Positions 36,694-45,349 of a DNA stretch of 64,000 bases are shown one piece after another. Source of the DNA: Nitrospira sp. (GTDB taxonomy: Bacteria > Nitrospirota > Nitrospiria > Nitrospirales > Nitrospiraceae); assembly GCA_005116835.1 (NCBI GenBank), contig SWDM01000014.1, forward strand, positions 1-64,000, written 5' to 3'. Each line of letters opens with the position of its first letter. Position 1 is the stretch's first letter. A program made the translations under genes and the position numbers. The notes under the pieces are model-generated. The model saw nothing but the letters and a program-made list of their open reading frames with translations. It did not search any database and was not told the DNA's origin.

Positions 36694-38538
36694 ATGGAAG
36701 AAGCAAACTCGAAACCATCGGACAATTTAAACATCGTTATCGTCGGGCATGTGGACCATGGGAAGTCCACCCTGCTGGGTCGTCTCTATGCAGACACAGG
36801 CTCGTTACCTGACGGCAAGCTTGAAAAGGTCCAAGCCATCTGTCGACAGCAGGGGAAGGAATTCGAGTACGCATTCCTGTTCGATGCCTTTCTTGAAGAA
36901 CAAGAACAGGGCATCACCATCGACACGGCGCGGACATTTTTTGGTTGGAAGGGCCGGCAATACATCATTATCGATGCTCCGGGGCACAAGGAATTTCTCA
37001 AGAACATGATCTCCGGAGCGGCCAGAGCCGAAGGGGCGTTGCTGCTGATCGATGCCGTAGAGGGCGTGAAAGAACAGTCGAAAAAGCATGGCTATCTCTT
37101 GTCGCTCCTGGGCGTACGGCAGTTTGCCGTCGTGGTGAATAAGATGGATTTGGTCGGTTATCGACAGGATGTGTTCGACGCAATCGAAAAGGAATATCGA
37201 GAATTCCTCGGGCAGTTCAAGGCGGTTCCACAACAGATCATTCCGGTCAGCGCCAAGCTGGGAGATAATATCGCCAACCGGAGCGAGCAGATGCCCTGGT
37301 ACAGCGGCCCCACCGTGCTGGATGCGCTCAGTGCCTTTCGGAAGGAACCAGGACGTTCCGAACAGCCGCTTCGATTGCCGGTTCAAGACGTGTACAAGTT
37401 CGACGCCCGCCGCATCATTACAGGGCGCGTCACAGCCGGACGTGTGAAGGTCGGCGACTCCCTGGTCTTTTCCCCATCGAACAAACGGGCCACGGTCAAG
37501 TCGATTGAAGCGTTCAACATTGATCCTCCGCCAACAGAGGGCCTGGCAGGCCAGTCAGTCGGTGTGACGCTCGATGAGCAGATTTTTGTGGAACGGGGAG
37601 AGGTCGCGTCACATCAAGACGAACTCCCGCTGGTGTCGACGGCCTTGCGCGCGAATGTGTTCTGGTTGGGCCGGAAGCCATTGGAGCGGGGACGGCGCTA
37701 TCAGCTCAGAGTGGCGACGAAAGAAGTGGATTGTGAGGTGGCTACTATTCACCGGATCATCGACACGATGGATCTGGCGCAGCAGCAAGGCAGCCATGTG
37801 GTGAATAAGAATCAGGTCGCTGAATTGACGATTCGGACCAAAACACCGGTGGCATTCGATCTCTCCGCTTCGTTTGAGTCGACCGGCCGGTTCGTGCTCG
37901 TGGACGAATATGACATTGCCGGCGGCGGCATCGTGACTGAACTGGTCCATGACGATCAGGAGTTTCTCCGCGAAGAAGCCAGGCAGCGAGATTTTGCCTG
38001 GGTGAAGGGCCAAGTCGGTGTCGAGGATCGCGCGCAGCAATATGGCCACCGAGCCGCCATTGTCCTGGTGACAGGCGGGCGGCATACAGGGAAGTCTTTC
38101 CTTGCCAGAACCATAGAAGCCAGACTTGTGGCGGACGGTCGGCATGCCTATTTGCTCGACGGGGAGAATCTCCGGCGAGGTCTCGATGCAGATCTTTCGG
38201 AAGGAGAGCGCGGCCAGGCGACCGAGATGGCTCGTCGCTATGGAGAGGTGGCACGGTTGCTGGTCGACACGGGGCTGATCGTCGTCTCGACGACCAATCC
38301 CTTCGGCTTAGCCTATATTGAAGCGGCTCAAACCATCAGGACGCTCGTGCATCCAGTCCCGGTCATTGCTATTCATATGAGTAAGACACCAGAAGAAGCC
38401 CCACCCAATACAGACATTGTGTTATCAGGCCCAGCAGACTTTGATGCGGCCACTCGAAGAATTCTTGATGAGCTCAAGCGTCGTGGGGTCTTGGCGCAGG
38501 CGATTGGGGCGAAGCCGATCTTTCAGTATTCAATTTAG
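36694..38538 (+). CDS. cysN: Bifunctional sulfate adenylyltransferase GTPase / APS kinase-like protein
   Basis: 614 residues from the ATG at 36694 (GGAG six bases upstream). Residues 1-430 are CysN, an EF-Tu-like GTPase with GHVDHGKS at 18-25, DAPGHKEF and NKMDLVG. The C-terminal 170 residues resemble CysC APS kinase, with a P-loop GGRHTGKS and DGENLRRGL. The kinase part is unusual: the typical FISPF loop reads STTNPFG, so kinase activity needs testing. It closes the operon; a family 1 repeat begins right at its stop codon. Confidence 0.9.
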   Translation: MEEANSKPSDNLNIVIVGHVDHGKSTLLGRLYADTGSLPDGKLEKVQAICRQQGKEFEYAFLFDAFLEEQEQGITIDTARTFFGWKGRQYIIIDAPGHKEFLKNMISGAARAEGALLLIDAVEGVKEQSKKHGYLLSLLGVRQFAVVVNKMDLVGYRQDVFDAIEKEYREFLGQFKAVPQQIIPVSAKLGDNIANRSEQMPWYSGPTVLDALSAFRKEPGRSEQPLRLPVQDVYKFDARRIITGRVTAGRVKVGDSLVFSPSNKRATVKSIEAFNIDPPPTEGLAGQSVGVTLDEQIFVERGEVASHQDELPLVSTALRANVFWLGRKPLERGRRYQLRVATKEVDCEVATIHRIIDTMDLAQQQGSHVVNKNQVAELTIRTKTPVAFDLSASFESTGRFVLVDEYDIAGGGIVTELVHDDQEFLREEARQRDFAWVKGQVGVEDRAQQYGHRAAIVLVTGGRHTGKSFLARTIEARLVADGRHAYLLDGENLRRGLDADLSEGERGQATEMARRYGEVARLLVDTGLIVVSTTNPFGLAYIEAAQTIRTLVHPVPVIAIHMSKTPEEAPPNTDIVLSGPADFDAATRRILDELKRRGVLAQAIGAKPIFQYSI

Positions 38539-38663
38539 CAGGATGCTCCAAAAGCCCGCCAGCTTCGTTCTCGGCTCATCGAAATCCTCAACGTGCCCCT
38601 GAAGGTACGCCTCCGGTTTCGATTCGCCTGCGGCCTCGCTGGACGACCTTTTTGAGCATCCTG
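38539..38663. repeat. Long palindromic repeat, family 1, copy B
   Basis: CAGGATGCTC (38539-38548) and GAGCATCCTG (38654-38663) are exact complements. The interior keeps CCGCCAGCTTCGTTCTCGGC, the GGTACGCCTC centre and CTGCGGCCTCGCTGG. It directly follows cysNC and forms the left edge of the accessory region. Confidence 0.85.
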
Positions 38664-38917
38664 CAGGGAGTTGCCCCAATGGTAGAGTTTGTCGCGCATG
38701 TTTCAGGAGAACCGATGGCGTGGTATGCGTATAGAAATTGGCAGATCCAGCCCTTATGCGGATCCGCCTAAACGTTGTTAGGCATCAAGACGATGCAGCC
38801 CACCTTGTCGACTGATCGCGCGCGTTCGAGCCAGGAAACATTCGCAGGGTTATGCGGGTTATGGCGGTGGGGGATGCACACACGTACCTTCAAAACTCAT
38901 TCTAGTCCCGAGTCTCG
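38664..38917. other. Left edge of the accessory region with an attC-like end
   Basis: No gene seen. Bases 38724-38783 share about 60 bases with 42178-42239 (GGCAGATCCAG and TAAAC-x-TWGTTAG parts) and end in GTTAGGC at 38777-38783, a perfect GTTRRRY core. The matching RYYYAAC half is not present upstream; the family 1 repeat abuts it. Confidence 0.5.
38777..38783 (+). other. attC/attI-like core GTTAGGC, first cassette boundary
   Basis: A GTTRRRY core 135 bases before the nuclease gene. Its complement GCCTAAC is approached by GCCCAAC at 41178, at the end of the same presumed cassette. Confidence 0.45.
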
Positions 38918-40291
38918 ATGGCGCTTTTCAGGCCGCGTCTAACCGATCATTACGGAATACTCGTCCCGCAGGCGGACTTGGATTTCGCGATTCCGTTTCT
39001 GGATGAGGATATTCCTTTGTATGCAGACCCCTTCCTGCTGTGGCGCTCGCCGTCGCAGCAGGATCAGGCTCTGCATGCCAGCCTGCTCAACGCATTCAAT
39101 CACCTTGGTCACCTGTGTGCGAGCGGCCAAAACGTGCAAGCAGTGACGACACTCATCGCCGCCTCTGAGTGCGATGAAGTCGGACTTGGTTCATCCGCCA
39201 ACAGACTGGGGAAAAGAATCGGCGAGGCGAAGGCGCAGGAGATCCTCGATCTGTTCAAGCTCATCCCTCAATATAATCGCGCCGGCTTCCGTCACTTCGA
39301 GGAAATCCAGTTCTTCGTGGATGGGATATCGAAGGATCGCATCAGCGACTTCACCTGCAGCTTCTTGAAGTCGTTTTTGATCGATTTCACCATCCAGCAG
39401 TGTGAGCAGCTCCGCATCCCGACGTCGCCGTCAGACATTCCTCGGCTCTATGACTCGCGCAAGAACCTATTTAAGGAGGCGCACGGCATTCCGTTGCCGA
39501 CCAATCCGAGGAACGGCAATCCGCTTCTCTTTGTGCCGAAACGCTGGCTGCGATTCGTTCCGTGGATCAGCTACGACGACTACTTCGAGAAATACTGTCC
39601 CCAAGATGAGATTTCCCACAAGCCAGAAGAGCTCACGCGCGTCGCCGTCCTAAACTACAACCGCGACCACTATGGGATGATCGAGACGTACGTGAAAACC
39701 AAGGAACGCACCCTTAAAGACTGCCACAACGATCCGCTCTTTGCGCAGATACCGATTACCTCGGCCAAGCGAAAATTCTCGGCCATCAAAAAGCTACCGA
39801 CCGGTAAGGACGACGGCGTCGACAAGCAGTACGAGGACCTCATGGGGCAGCTACTGCCGTCCTTGCTCTACCCGCAACTCGATTTTGCCCAGGATCAGGC
39901 ACGCACAGATAGCGGCGTAAGCATTCGCGACCTCATCTTCTACAACACTGCCTCGACGCCATTCCTCAAGGATATTTTTGATACCTACGGTTCCAGGCAG
40001 ATCACTATGGAGATGAAGAATGTTGCGGCGATCGAACGCCAGCACGTTGATCAGCTCAACCGGTATCTGGCCGACGAGTTGGGAAGATTTGGTCTTTTCA
40101 TCACGCGCCACCCCCTTAAGAGCGCCGAATTCACGAGGACAATCGACCTCTGGTCGGGCCAGCGCAAGGCGATCGTGACACTCACCGACGCTGACATAGC
40201 TCTGATGGTTGAGCTATTCGAAAGTAGACAACGCAATCCCATTGACGTTATCGTCAAAAAATATGGTGAATTCCGTGCAAAATGTCCCTGA
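38918..40291 (+). CDS. PD-(D/E)XK-like nuclease, first gene of a three-gene operon
   Basis: 457 residues, no signal peptide or membrane segment. Near residues 335-375 the order is IRDLIFYN, then a Gly-containing turn, ITMEMKNV, and QLNRYLADELG. This D...E-x-K pattern followed by a helix fits a PD-(D/E)XK nuclease core. The N-terminal 330 residues are not recognised. The next gene starts 29 bases before its stop and a third overlaps that by four, so the three proteins are made together. Context in a cassette array with toxin-antitoxin and SEFIR genes suggests a defence role; that is inference. Confidence 0.65.
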   Translation: MALFRPRLTDHYGILVPQADLDFAIPFLDEDIPLYADPFLLWRSPSQQDQALHASLLNAFNHLGHLCASGQNVQAVTTLIAASECDEVGLGSSANRLGKRIGEAKAQEILDLFKLIPQYNRAGFRHFEEIQFFVDGISKDRISDFTCSFLKSFLIDFTIQQCEQLRIPTSPSDIPRLYDSRKNLFKEAHGIPLPTNPRNGNPLLFVPKRWLRFVPWISYDDYFEKYCPQDEISHKPEELTRVAVLNYNRDHYGMIETYVKTKERTLKDCHNDPLFAQIPITSAKRKFSAIKKLPTGKDDGVDKQYEDLMGQLLPSLLYPQLDFAQDQARTDSGVSIRDLIFYNTASTPFLKDIFDTYGSRQITMEMKNVAAIERQHVDQLNRYLADELGRFGLFITRHPLKSAEFTRTIDLWSGQRKAIVTLTDADIALMVELFESRQRNPIDVIVKKYGEFRAKCP

Positions 40292-40688
40292 CTCGGTACT
40301 GAAATCCGAGGACGACGTCCGGGATCTCGAGAAGTTGGTCGTCCAGCTTCAAGGGTTGCACACCGAGATCTCTATCCTCGCGAAAAAGGCGCCGAACGAC
40401 GGGCTCAATCTGTTCAAGCTCAAGCTTGTCAACAACATCTTGGCCAAGGGGAACTCGATCCTGGTGGGGCACTACAAGCCACTTGAGAATTTCACCAACT
40501 TCGACGAGTCCGCGCTCCCGACGAACAGCGATGTGACTATGGTCTTGGCGCTGTACATCGAGCAAGCTGAGCGCTTCCGCTCCAACAACATGATCTATCA
40601 TGGCCACAGGTGGAAATACTTGGTTAAGGGAGCCGCAAGTCAAATTGAAGGTCGCCAACCGACGAAGATCGGAACGGAGAGAAAGTGA
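40263..40688 (+). CDS. Small partner protein, paralog 1
   Basis: 141 residues from the ATG at 40263, inside the end of the nuclease gene. The protein is helical and charged. Residues from LHTEISILAKKAPNDGLN, through KLVNNILAKGNSIL, to ALPTNSDVTMVLAL match the next gene position by position, so the two are tandem paralogs. No known domain recognised. The GTGA overlap with the next gene indicates translational coupling. Confidence 0.65.
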   Translation: MVNSVQNVPDSVLKSEDDVRDLEKLVVQLQGLHTEISILAKKAPNDGLNLFKLKLVNNILAKGNSILVGHYKPLENFTNFDESALPTNSDVTMVLALYIEQAERFRSNNMIYHGHRWKYLVKGAASQIEGRQPTKIGTERK

Positions 40689-41092
40689 GCAACGAGTACG
40701 AGTTCGAAGACGTAACGACCGATGCGGCGATTGCAACGTACCAGGCATCCACACCGATATTCGAAGGCCTCATCAAGGAGATCCGGGAGCTCTCGAGGAA
40801 GAAGCCCGACGCGACCATGAGCGCGAGCAAGGTCAAGATTGTTAATCGCGTACTTAACGACCTGTTGAACATCTTGAAAGCTGAGCCCACAGGCAAATAC
40901 CTAGAAATTCTCAACGACGAGTCTTTGCCACAAGTGAGTGACGCAGTGTTGACGATGGTTCAGTTCGAATCAGCGTTGGAAGCATTCAAGTCCAAGTACC
41001 GTCAATACGTCGACGATGAACGCCACTGGATTACTCAAGAGAATCTGGATGCATGGAATGCCGATTCGCAAGAGGAAGATTCAGAAAACTAA
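40685..41092 (+). CDS. Small partner protein, paralog 2
   Basis: 135 residues from the GTG at 40685 (GGAGAGAAA upstream, overlap GTGA with the preceding stop). It shares with the preceding protein the pattern K-KPD...K-x-KIVN-x2-L...ILKAEP...ESLP-x2-SD...FESALEAFKSKYRQ. It is acidic at the C-terminus. Unknown family; duplication within one operon suggests a heteromeric partner, inhibitor or sensor for the nuclease. Confidence 0.65.
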   Translation: MSNEYEFEDVTTDAAIATYQASTPIFEGLIKEIRELSRKKPDATMSASKVKIVNRVLNDLLNILKAEPTGKYLEILNDESLPQVSDAVLTMVQFESALEAFKSKYRQYVDDERHWITQENLDAWNADSQEEDSEN

Positions 41093-41177
41093 ACCGGTGC
41101 ATTTCAAGACAAAACAAGGGGTCAGGCCCCGTTTCTTTTCATCAACAGGCTGACTTGGATGTCATGACGGGGTTGTC

Positions 41178-41407
41178 GCCCAACAAGGCGCTCCAGCTGA
41201 CGCTTCGCGTCGTCTCAACGGCCCCGCGGATGGTCATCCGCCGGCTGGTCCGCGAAGCGCGTCCCAACCCAGCGATGAGGGTCAGGCATGAGTATTGACT
41301 TGTTGAACAGTGCTGCGGGCACTCATGTCGCGTCATCCTCAAATAAATCAATACACAGGCCTGACCCTCAGACTTTGGGATGCGGATACGCATAAACATT
41401 GTTGGGC
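41178..41407 (+). other. attC-like recombination site, probably interrupted
   Basis: R'' GCCCAAC (41178) and R' GTTGGGC (41401) are perfect complements, 230 bases apart. Removing the 95-base mini-element leaves 135, inside the usual attC size range. L'' GCTCCAGCTGACGC follows R'' after a five-base spacer, but its L' partner is not recognisable, so the site is degenerate. Confidence 0.4.
41276..41370. mobile_element. 95-bp mini-element with 12-bp perfect inverted ends
   Basis: TGAGGGTCAGGC (41276-41287) and GCCTGACCCTCA (41359-41370) are exact complements. The interior has no coding potential. The same 12-base end occurs alone at 44862-44873, and a related GGGGTCAGGCCCC lies at about 41118. 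It looks like a MITE or REP-type sequence. Confidence 0.5.
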
Positions 41408-41443
41408 CGCACGATGAACGCTTCCTGCCACACTTGACGCGTA

Positions 41444-41458
41444 TACGGCATTGCCGTA
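41444..41458 (+). promoter_or_regulatory. Palindromic operator candidate of the decayed toxin-antitoxin locus
   Basis: TACGGC (41444-41449), ATT, GCCGTA (41453-41458), a perfect inverted repeat 11 bases before the presumed toxin start. Toxin-antitoxin operons are commonly autoregulated at such sites. Confidence 0.45.
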
Positions 41459-41468
41459 CGCTGTTCGC

Positions 41469-41781
41469 GTGTTCACGGTTATCGAAACTCTACGTTTGCC
41501 CGCCTCGCCAGCAACTGCTGGAACGATGAAGATCGAACAAACTTCATTACCTTCATCGCCCAAATCCAGATGCCGGTGATGTTGTACCCGGGTCAGGAGG
41601 CATACGAAAAGTTCGTTGGGGGAGTGCTGGCCGTGGCAAGCGTGGTGGGGTGCGCGTGATTTACTTCAATCGCCTCGCCAATGGGGAAATCTGGTTACTA
41701 CTGGTCTACGGAAAGTCCATGCGTGAAAACATCCCGGCGCATGTGCTTCGTCAAATCAAAGAGGAGATCGAAAATGCGTAA
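41469..41781 (+). pseudogene. RelE/HigB-type toxin pseudogene, two frameshifts
   Basis: Read across three frames, the region gives FTVIET, then STFARLASNCWNDEDRTNF and ITFIA, then NPDAGDVVPGSGGIRKVRW and RGGVRVIYFNRLANGEIWLL, ending IPAHVLRQIKEEIENA. This is the order of a RelE/HigB-like toxin. Frame changes lie near 41486 (after IET) and near 41550 (before NPDAGD), consistent with two single-base losses. The end overlaps the antitoxin ATG by eight bases, as in intact loci. Confidence 0.75.
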
Positions 41782-42082
41782 AGCCCAACAGAAACCTACT
41801 GGTCGTCAGCCCAAAGTGGACATTGGCGCCGAGCTGCTCTCGTCGGTGCCGTAAATGAAGGCCGGTATCCGTGCTCGCGTCCATCGTCCCAAAATTTCAG
41901 AAGTCGCCCACGCTCGTTTGGTGTCCGAGCTTTCTCAAACCGCCTTTGCGGCACTGCTTGGAGTTTCTGTACGCACCCTCCAAGACTGGGAACAAGGTCG
42001 TCGCGAACCATCAGGGGCGGCAAAAACACTTTTCAAGATCGCCGAGCGCCATCCTGAAGTTCTGCAAGAACTCGTTGCGTGA
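41774..42082 (+). pseudogene. Helix-turn-helix antitoxin with an internal stop
   Basis: From the ATG at 41774 the frame runs MRKAQQKPTGRQPKVD and on to a TAA at 41852-41854, then continues in the same frame from an ATG at 41855. The downstream part (LSQTAFAALLGVSVRTLQDW, EQGRREPSGAAKTL) is a complete XRE-type helix-turn-helix with 75 residues. A single G-to-T change (GAA to TAA) would explain the stop. A shortened repressor could still be made from 41855. Confidence 0.7.
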
Positions 42083-42091
42083 AGTGGTACG

Positions 42092-42239
42092 GCCCAGCAG
42101 AAGATTTTCAGGTCCCTTAAATCTTCTCATTGGACCACCGTCAATTATGGGATATTGTTTACGATTATTGAAGGTGTGTTACGCGTATGGAAAATGGCAG
42201 ATCCAGTTCTTATATAGACCCGTTTAAACATAGTTAGCT
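42092..42239 (+). other. attC-like recombination site
   Basis: R' GTTAGCT is at 42233-42239. GCCCAGC at 42092-42098 is a possible R'', matching six of seven bases of the complement of the cassette's start core GTTGGGC (41401). The last 60 bases resemble 38724-38783. The length of 148 is at the upper end for attC sites. Confidence 0.4.
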
Positions 42240-42255
42240 CACTTTGGAGGTATCG

Positions 42256-43689
42256 TTGAGTCCGCGAGTGTTCATCTCCTACAGCTGGTCATCGCCGGGG
42301 CATCAAGCTCGTATACGCCAGTGGGCTGAGCAGATGGTGAGCGATGGTGTTGACGTCGTTCTCGATGTCTGGGGCCTAAAGGAAGGAGATGACAAATACG
42401 CGTTCATGGAAAAGATGGTCACGGATGAGTCTGTCACCCACGTGCTTGTCTTCTCCGATTCGGAATATGCCGCCAAAGCCGACGCAAGGAAGGCAGGCGT
42501 AGGCACTGAATCACAGATCATCTCGCGTGAGGTGTACGCGAAAGTTCAACAATCCAAGTTCATCCCCGTTGTCTGCGAATTTGAGGACTCAGGTGAACCA
42601 TTCCTGCCCACCTTCCTTAAGTCTCGCATCTGGATTGACTTCTCCAGCTCCGAGGCTGCGAACGAGAACTGGGAGCAACTGATCCGGCTCCTCTACGGCA
42701 AGCCAGCTCACGAGAAGCCGAGCCTGGGAAAGGCACCCACTTACATCACAACGGATGTCACTGTGCCCGCCAGCCCGGCGATTGCGAAGTTTGCTGCACT
42801 TAAGCAAGCTATCCTTCAGGAAAAACGGGGGCTGAAGCTTTATCGGAAGGACTTTCTCGACGCGTGTTACGTTTACTCGGATGCTCTGCGCATCAGAGAG
42901 CGGCCCGACATCACGAACATGGGCGAGCGGGTTTTGGAGGACTGCGGAAAACTTAAACTAGTGCGCGACCATATCGTGGATTGGGTCCTGCTCGAATCCG
43001 ATGCCAATCCCTCGGAAGAGTTCGCCGAGGCCCTAATTGCCATGCTTGAGCGGTTAGTTGAACTCAAGTCCAGGCCACCAGAAGTCAATTCTTGGAGCGA
43101 CGTTTGGTTCGAGGCACACCGTGTGTTTGTCTACGAGACCTTCCTCTACGTCGTAGCTGCTCTGATCAAGACCGACTCGTTCCGCATACTTCACCTTATT
43201 CTTACTAGCCACTATCTCCTGCCGGAGACGGCGGCGCAGGGATCCAACCGATTCGACACCTTCGATGCGTTTTACGACCACTCCGACACGCTACAGGTGC
43301 TCGCACCCGAAGGACAGAAGCTTTACGCACCTGCAGCAGAGCTCATTAAGCGACAGGCGGGTCGTACAGACTTGCCTTTCGCGGAGGTTATGCAAGCAGA
43401 ATTGCTTGTCCTGATGATGGCATTCATCACCGATGGTTCTCGATGGTATCCGCAGACACTTCACTATTCATCGCGTGCAGGCGCATTCCCGTTCTTCGTG
43501 AGAGCAGCACAGCGCCGCAACTTCCAGAAGCTTGCGAAGATCACGGGAATTGATAGCGCAGACAAACTTCGTGAGGCCGTGAAAGCGGGGCATCAGCGGT
43601 TGGGAGTGAACCAGTGGCACAACTTCTGGATGAGCGACCGATCGTTCTGGGGCAGTATGAATATGGATGCACTGGATACGCTTAAGTGA
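42256..43689 (+). CDS. SEFIR-domain protein
   Basis: 477 residues from the TTG at 42256, chosen because GGAGG lies five bases upstream. Residues 1-150 are a SEFIR (TIR-like) domain: RVFISYSWSSPGHQARIRQWA, VDVVLDVWGLKEGDDKY, SVTHVLVFSDSEYA, and IISREVY...FIPVVCEF. The C-terminal 300 residues are helical and unrecognised. TIR/SEFIR proteins in bacteria are frequent in immune systems, as signalling or NAD-cleaving modules. The stop codon's last base is the first base of the following attC-like site. Confidence 0.8.
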   Translation: MSPRVFISYSWSSPGHQARIRQWAEQMVSDGVDVVLDVWGLKEGDDKYAFMEKMVTDESVTHVLVFSDSEYAAKADARKAGVGTESQIISREVYAKVQQSKFIPVVCEFEDSGEPFLPTFLKSRIWIDFSSSEAANENWEQLIRLLYGKPAHEKPSLGKAPTYITTDVTVPASPAIAKFAALKQAILQEKRGLKLYRKDFLDACYVYSDALRIRERPDITNMGERVLEDCGKLKLVRDHIVDWVLLESDANPSEEFAEALIAMLERLVELKSRPPEVNSWSDVWFEAHRVFVYETFLYVVAALIKTDSFRILHLILTSHYLLPETAAQGSNRFDTFDAFYDHSDTLQVLAPEGQKLYAPAAELIKRQAGRTDLPFAEVMQAELLVLMMAFITDGSRWYPQTLHYSSRAGAFPFFVRAAQRRNFQKLAKITGIDSADKLREAVKAGHQRLGVNQWHNFWMSDRSFWGSMNMDALDTLK

Positions 43690-43745
43690 GCTAACAACAG
43701 TATGCAGCGGACGGCGCTTCGTGCCGCTGCTGCTGGGTGTTAGTC
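43689..43745 (+). other. attC site candidate after the SEFIR gene
   Basis: R'' AGCTAAC (43689-43695) is an exact complement of GTTAGCT at the beginning of the same cassette (42233). GCAGCGG (43704-43710) pairs with CCGCTGC (43724-43730), with ACG/CGT extending the stem past one bulged G. R' is GTTAGTC (43739-43745). Length 57, like the shortest known attC sites. Confidence 0.6.
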
Positions 43746-43850
43746 GTGAGTCGACATTGATTGACGGTCTACGCACCGCCGGAGGTCTTTGTGTCACGCA
43801 CTCGAGACGAGAGACGGAAACAATGGGGCAGACCTCTTAATCTCACTCTA

Positions 43851-44144
43851 ATGGCTATGCACAATTCTCCCCATCCCGGCGAGTTCATTATCCAGGCCTA
43901 TCTGGATCTCAACAATCTGAGCGGCCGCGAATTAGCCGGGAAGCTCGGTGTGGCTGCTTCAACGCTGAATCGCATTCTTACGGGTACCAGCTGCATCAGC
44001 TCTGAAATGGCGCTACGCCTATCCAAGCCGCTTGGCCGTTCTCCGGAGAGTTGGCTTGCCATACAGTCCAACCACGATCTCTGGCAAGCCAAGCAGCATG
44101 TGAAGCTCGGCAAGGTTGGGAAAGTCCGGCTCACAGCGGTCTAA
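43851..44144 (+). CDS. higA: HigA family antitoxin, without toxin
   Basis: 97 residues from the ATG at 43851. HPGEFIIQAYLDLNNLSGRE begins the HigA domain, followed by the helix-turn-helix VAASTLNRILTG and the GRSPESWLAIQSNHDLW end. No HigB toxin frame or remnant lies upstream within the cassette. The orphan antitoxin could neutralise an invading HigB. It lies alone between two attC-like sites. Confidence 0.85.
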   Translation: MAMHNSPHPGEFIIQAYLDLNNLSGRELAGKLGVAASTLNRILTGTSCISSEMALRLSKPLGRSPESWLAIQSNHDLWQAKQHVKLGKVGKVRLTAV

Positions 44145-44164
44145 GAGCCGCTTCTACGGAAAGG

Positions 44165-44773
<609 letters not shown>

Positions 44774-44775
44774 CT

Positions 44776-44846
44776 TAGCCTTAGGCATCGGAATGTGCGC
44801 CATCTGACGGTCTGGATGTGTGAAGTTTGACTCTGCTGAAATCCGA
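44776..44846. repeat. Imperfect direct repeat, left copy
   Basis: About 70 bases are shared with 48562-48632: CGGAAT-TGCGCCATCTG, CGG-CTGGAT, and GTTTGACTC...GAAATCC segments in the same order. The left copy begins inside the R' end of the attC site at 44724. Confidence 0.7.
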
Positions 44847-45118
44847 GAGTGAAGCAAAGGGGCCTGACCCTCATGGCGCTACCTTAAGCATCGGCCCAAC
44901 GCACGGTCACGGACTCCCCTCGCTCGGGATAAAGGCGCATCCCGGGAAATCGATTGCGAAACAATTGGAGGGCAGGGCGGGTGAAAAATATCTGCCAGTG
45001 GGTGGGCGGGTGAGAAGGTTGCGCGCACTCGAGGATCGACCAGGCTACCCTTGAAAATGAAATTGAGGATGAGGATAACGCGCAGAGTGGAGATCCTGCC
45101 AGCCGACGCGCTTGACTG
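44787..45118. other. Gene-free stretch after the last clear attC site
   Basis: 332 bases without a supported gene. It holds the left ~70-bp direct repeat, the 12-base GCCTGACCCTCA end at 44862-44873, and a fragment (about 44895-44930) of the family 2 repeat centre (CGGTCACGGACTCCCCTCG). A stray GCCCAAC core lies at 44894-44900. Confidence 0.4.
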
Positions 45119-45349
45119 TCAGGAAATCTGGTACCTCTGCCCAAGCGAGGGCGGAACGATGACTTTGCTGAGAAAGTTTTCACGCACTTGTTCGAGATGC
45201 CGCATGGCCTCGGTTGAGTAATAGGCCTTGCCACATTCGTCGCACACCTCCGTTACTACCGGGACCATGAGATGGTCGGTTCCGATTCGAAGTTCCGCCT
45301 GGACTGTTCCCGATTTGACCGTACCTCTCTTGCAGATGACGCAGTGCAT
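45119..45349 (-). CDS. MqsA/YgiT-type zinc-finger protein
   Basis: 76 residues from the ATG at 45349, with AAGGAGG eight bases upstream. CVICKRG and CDECGKAYYS form the zinc-binding CxxC pairs of YgiT-type domains, typically the N-terminal half of MqsA antitoxins. The helix-turn-helix half is absent. It is followed on the transcript by nothing recognisable. A remnant of another gene precedes it (45350-45487). Confidence 0.75.
   Translation of the reverse strand: MHCVICKRGTVKSGTVQAELRIGTDHLMVPVVTEVCDECGKAYYSTEAMRHLEQVRENFLSKVIVPPSLGQRYQIS

Larger units (their letters stand above)
41093..41468. other. Composite non-coding stretch: attC-like site with an inserted mini-element
   Basis: No intact gene. 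GCCCAAC at 41178-41184 and GTTGGGC at 41401-41407 are exact complements and fit RYYYAAC and GTTRRRY. Between them lie a hairpin (GACGCTTCGCG 41199 against CGCGAAGC at 41251), GCGGATG/CATCCGC, and a 95-base element with 12-base inverted ends at 41276-41370. At 41444-41458 TACGGC-ATT-GCCGTA is a likely operator of the toxin-antitoxin relic. Confidence 0.5.
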
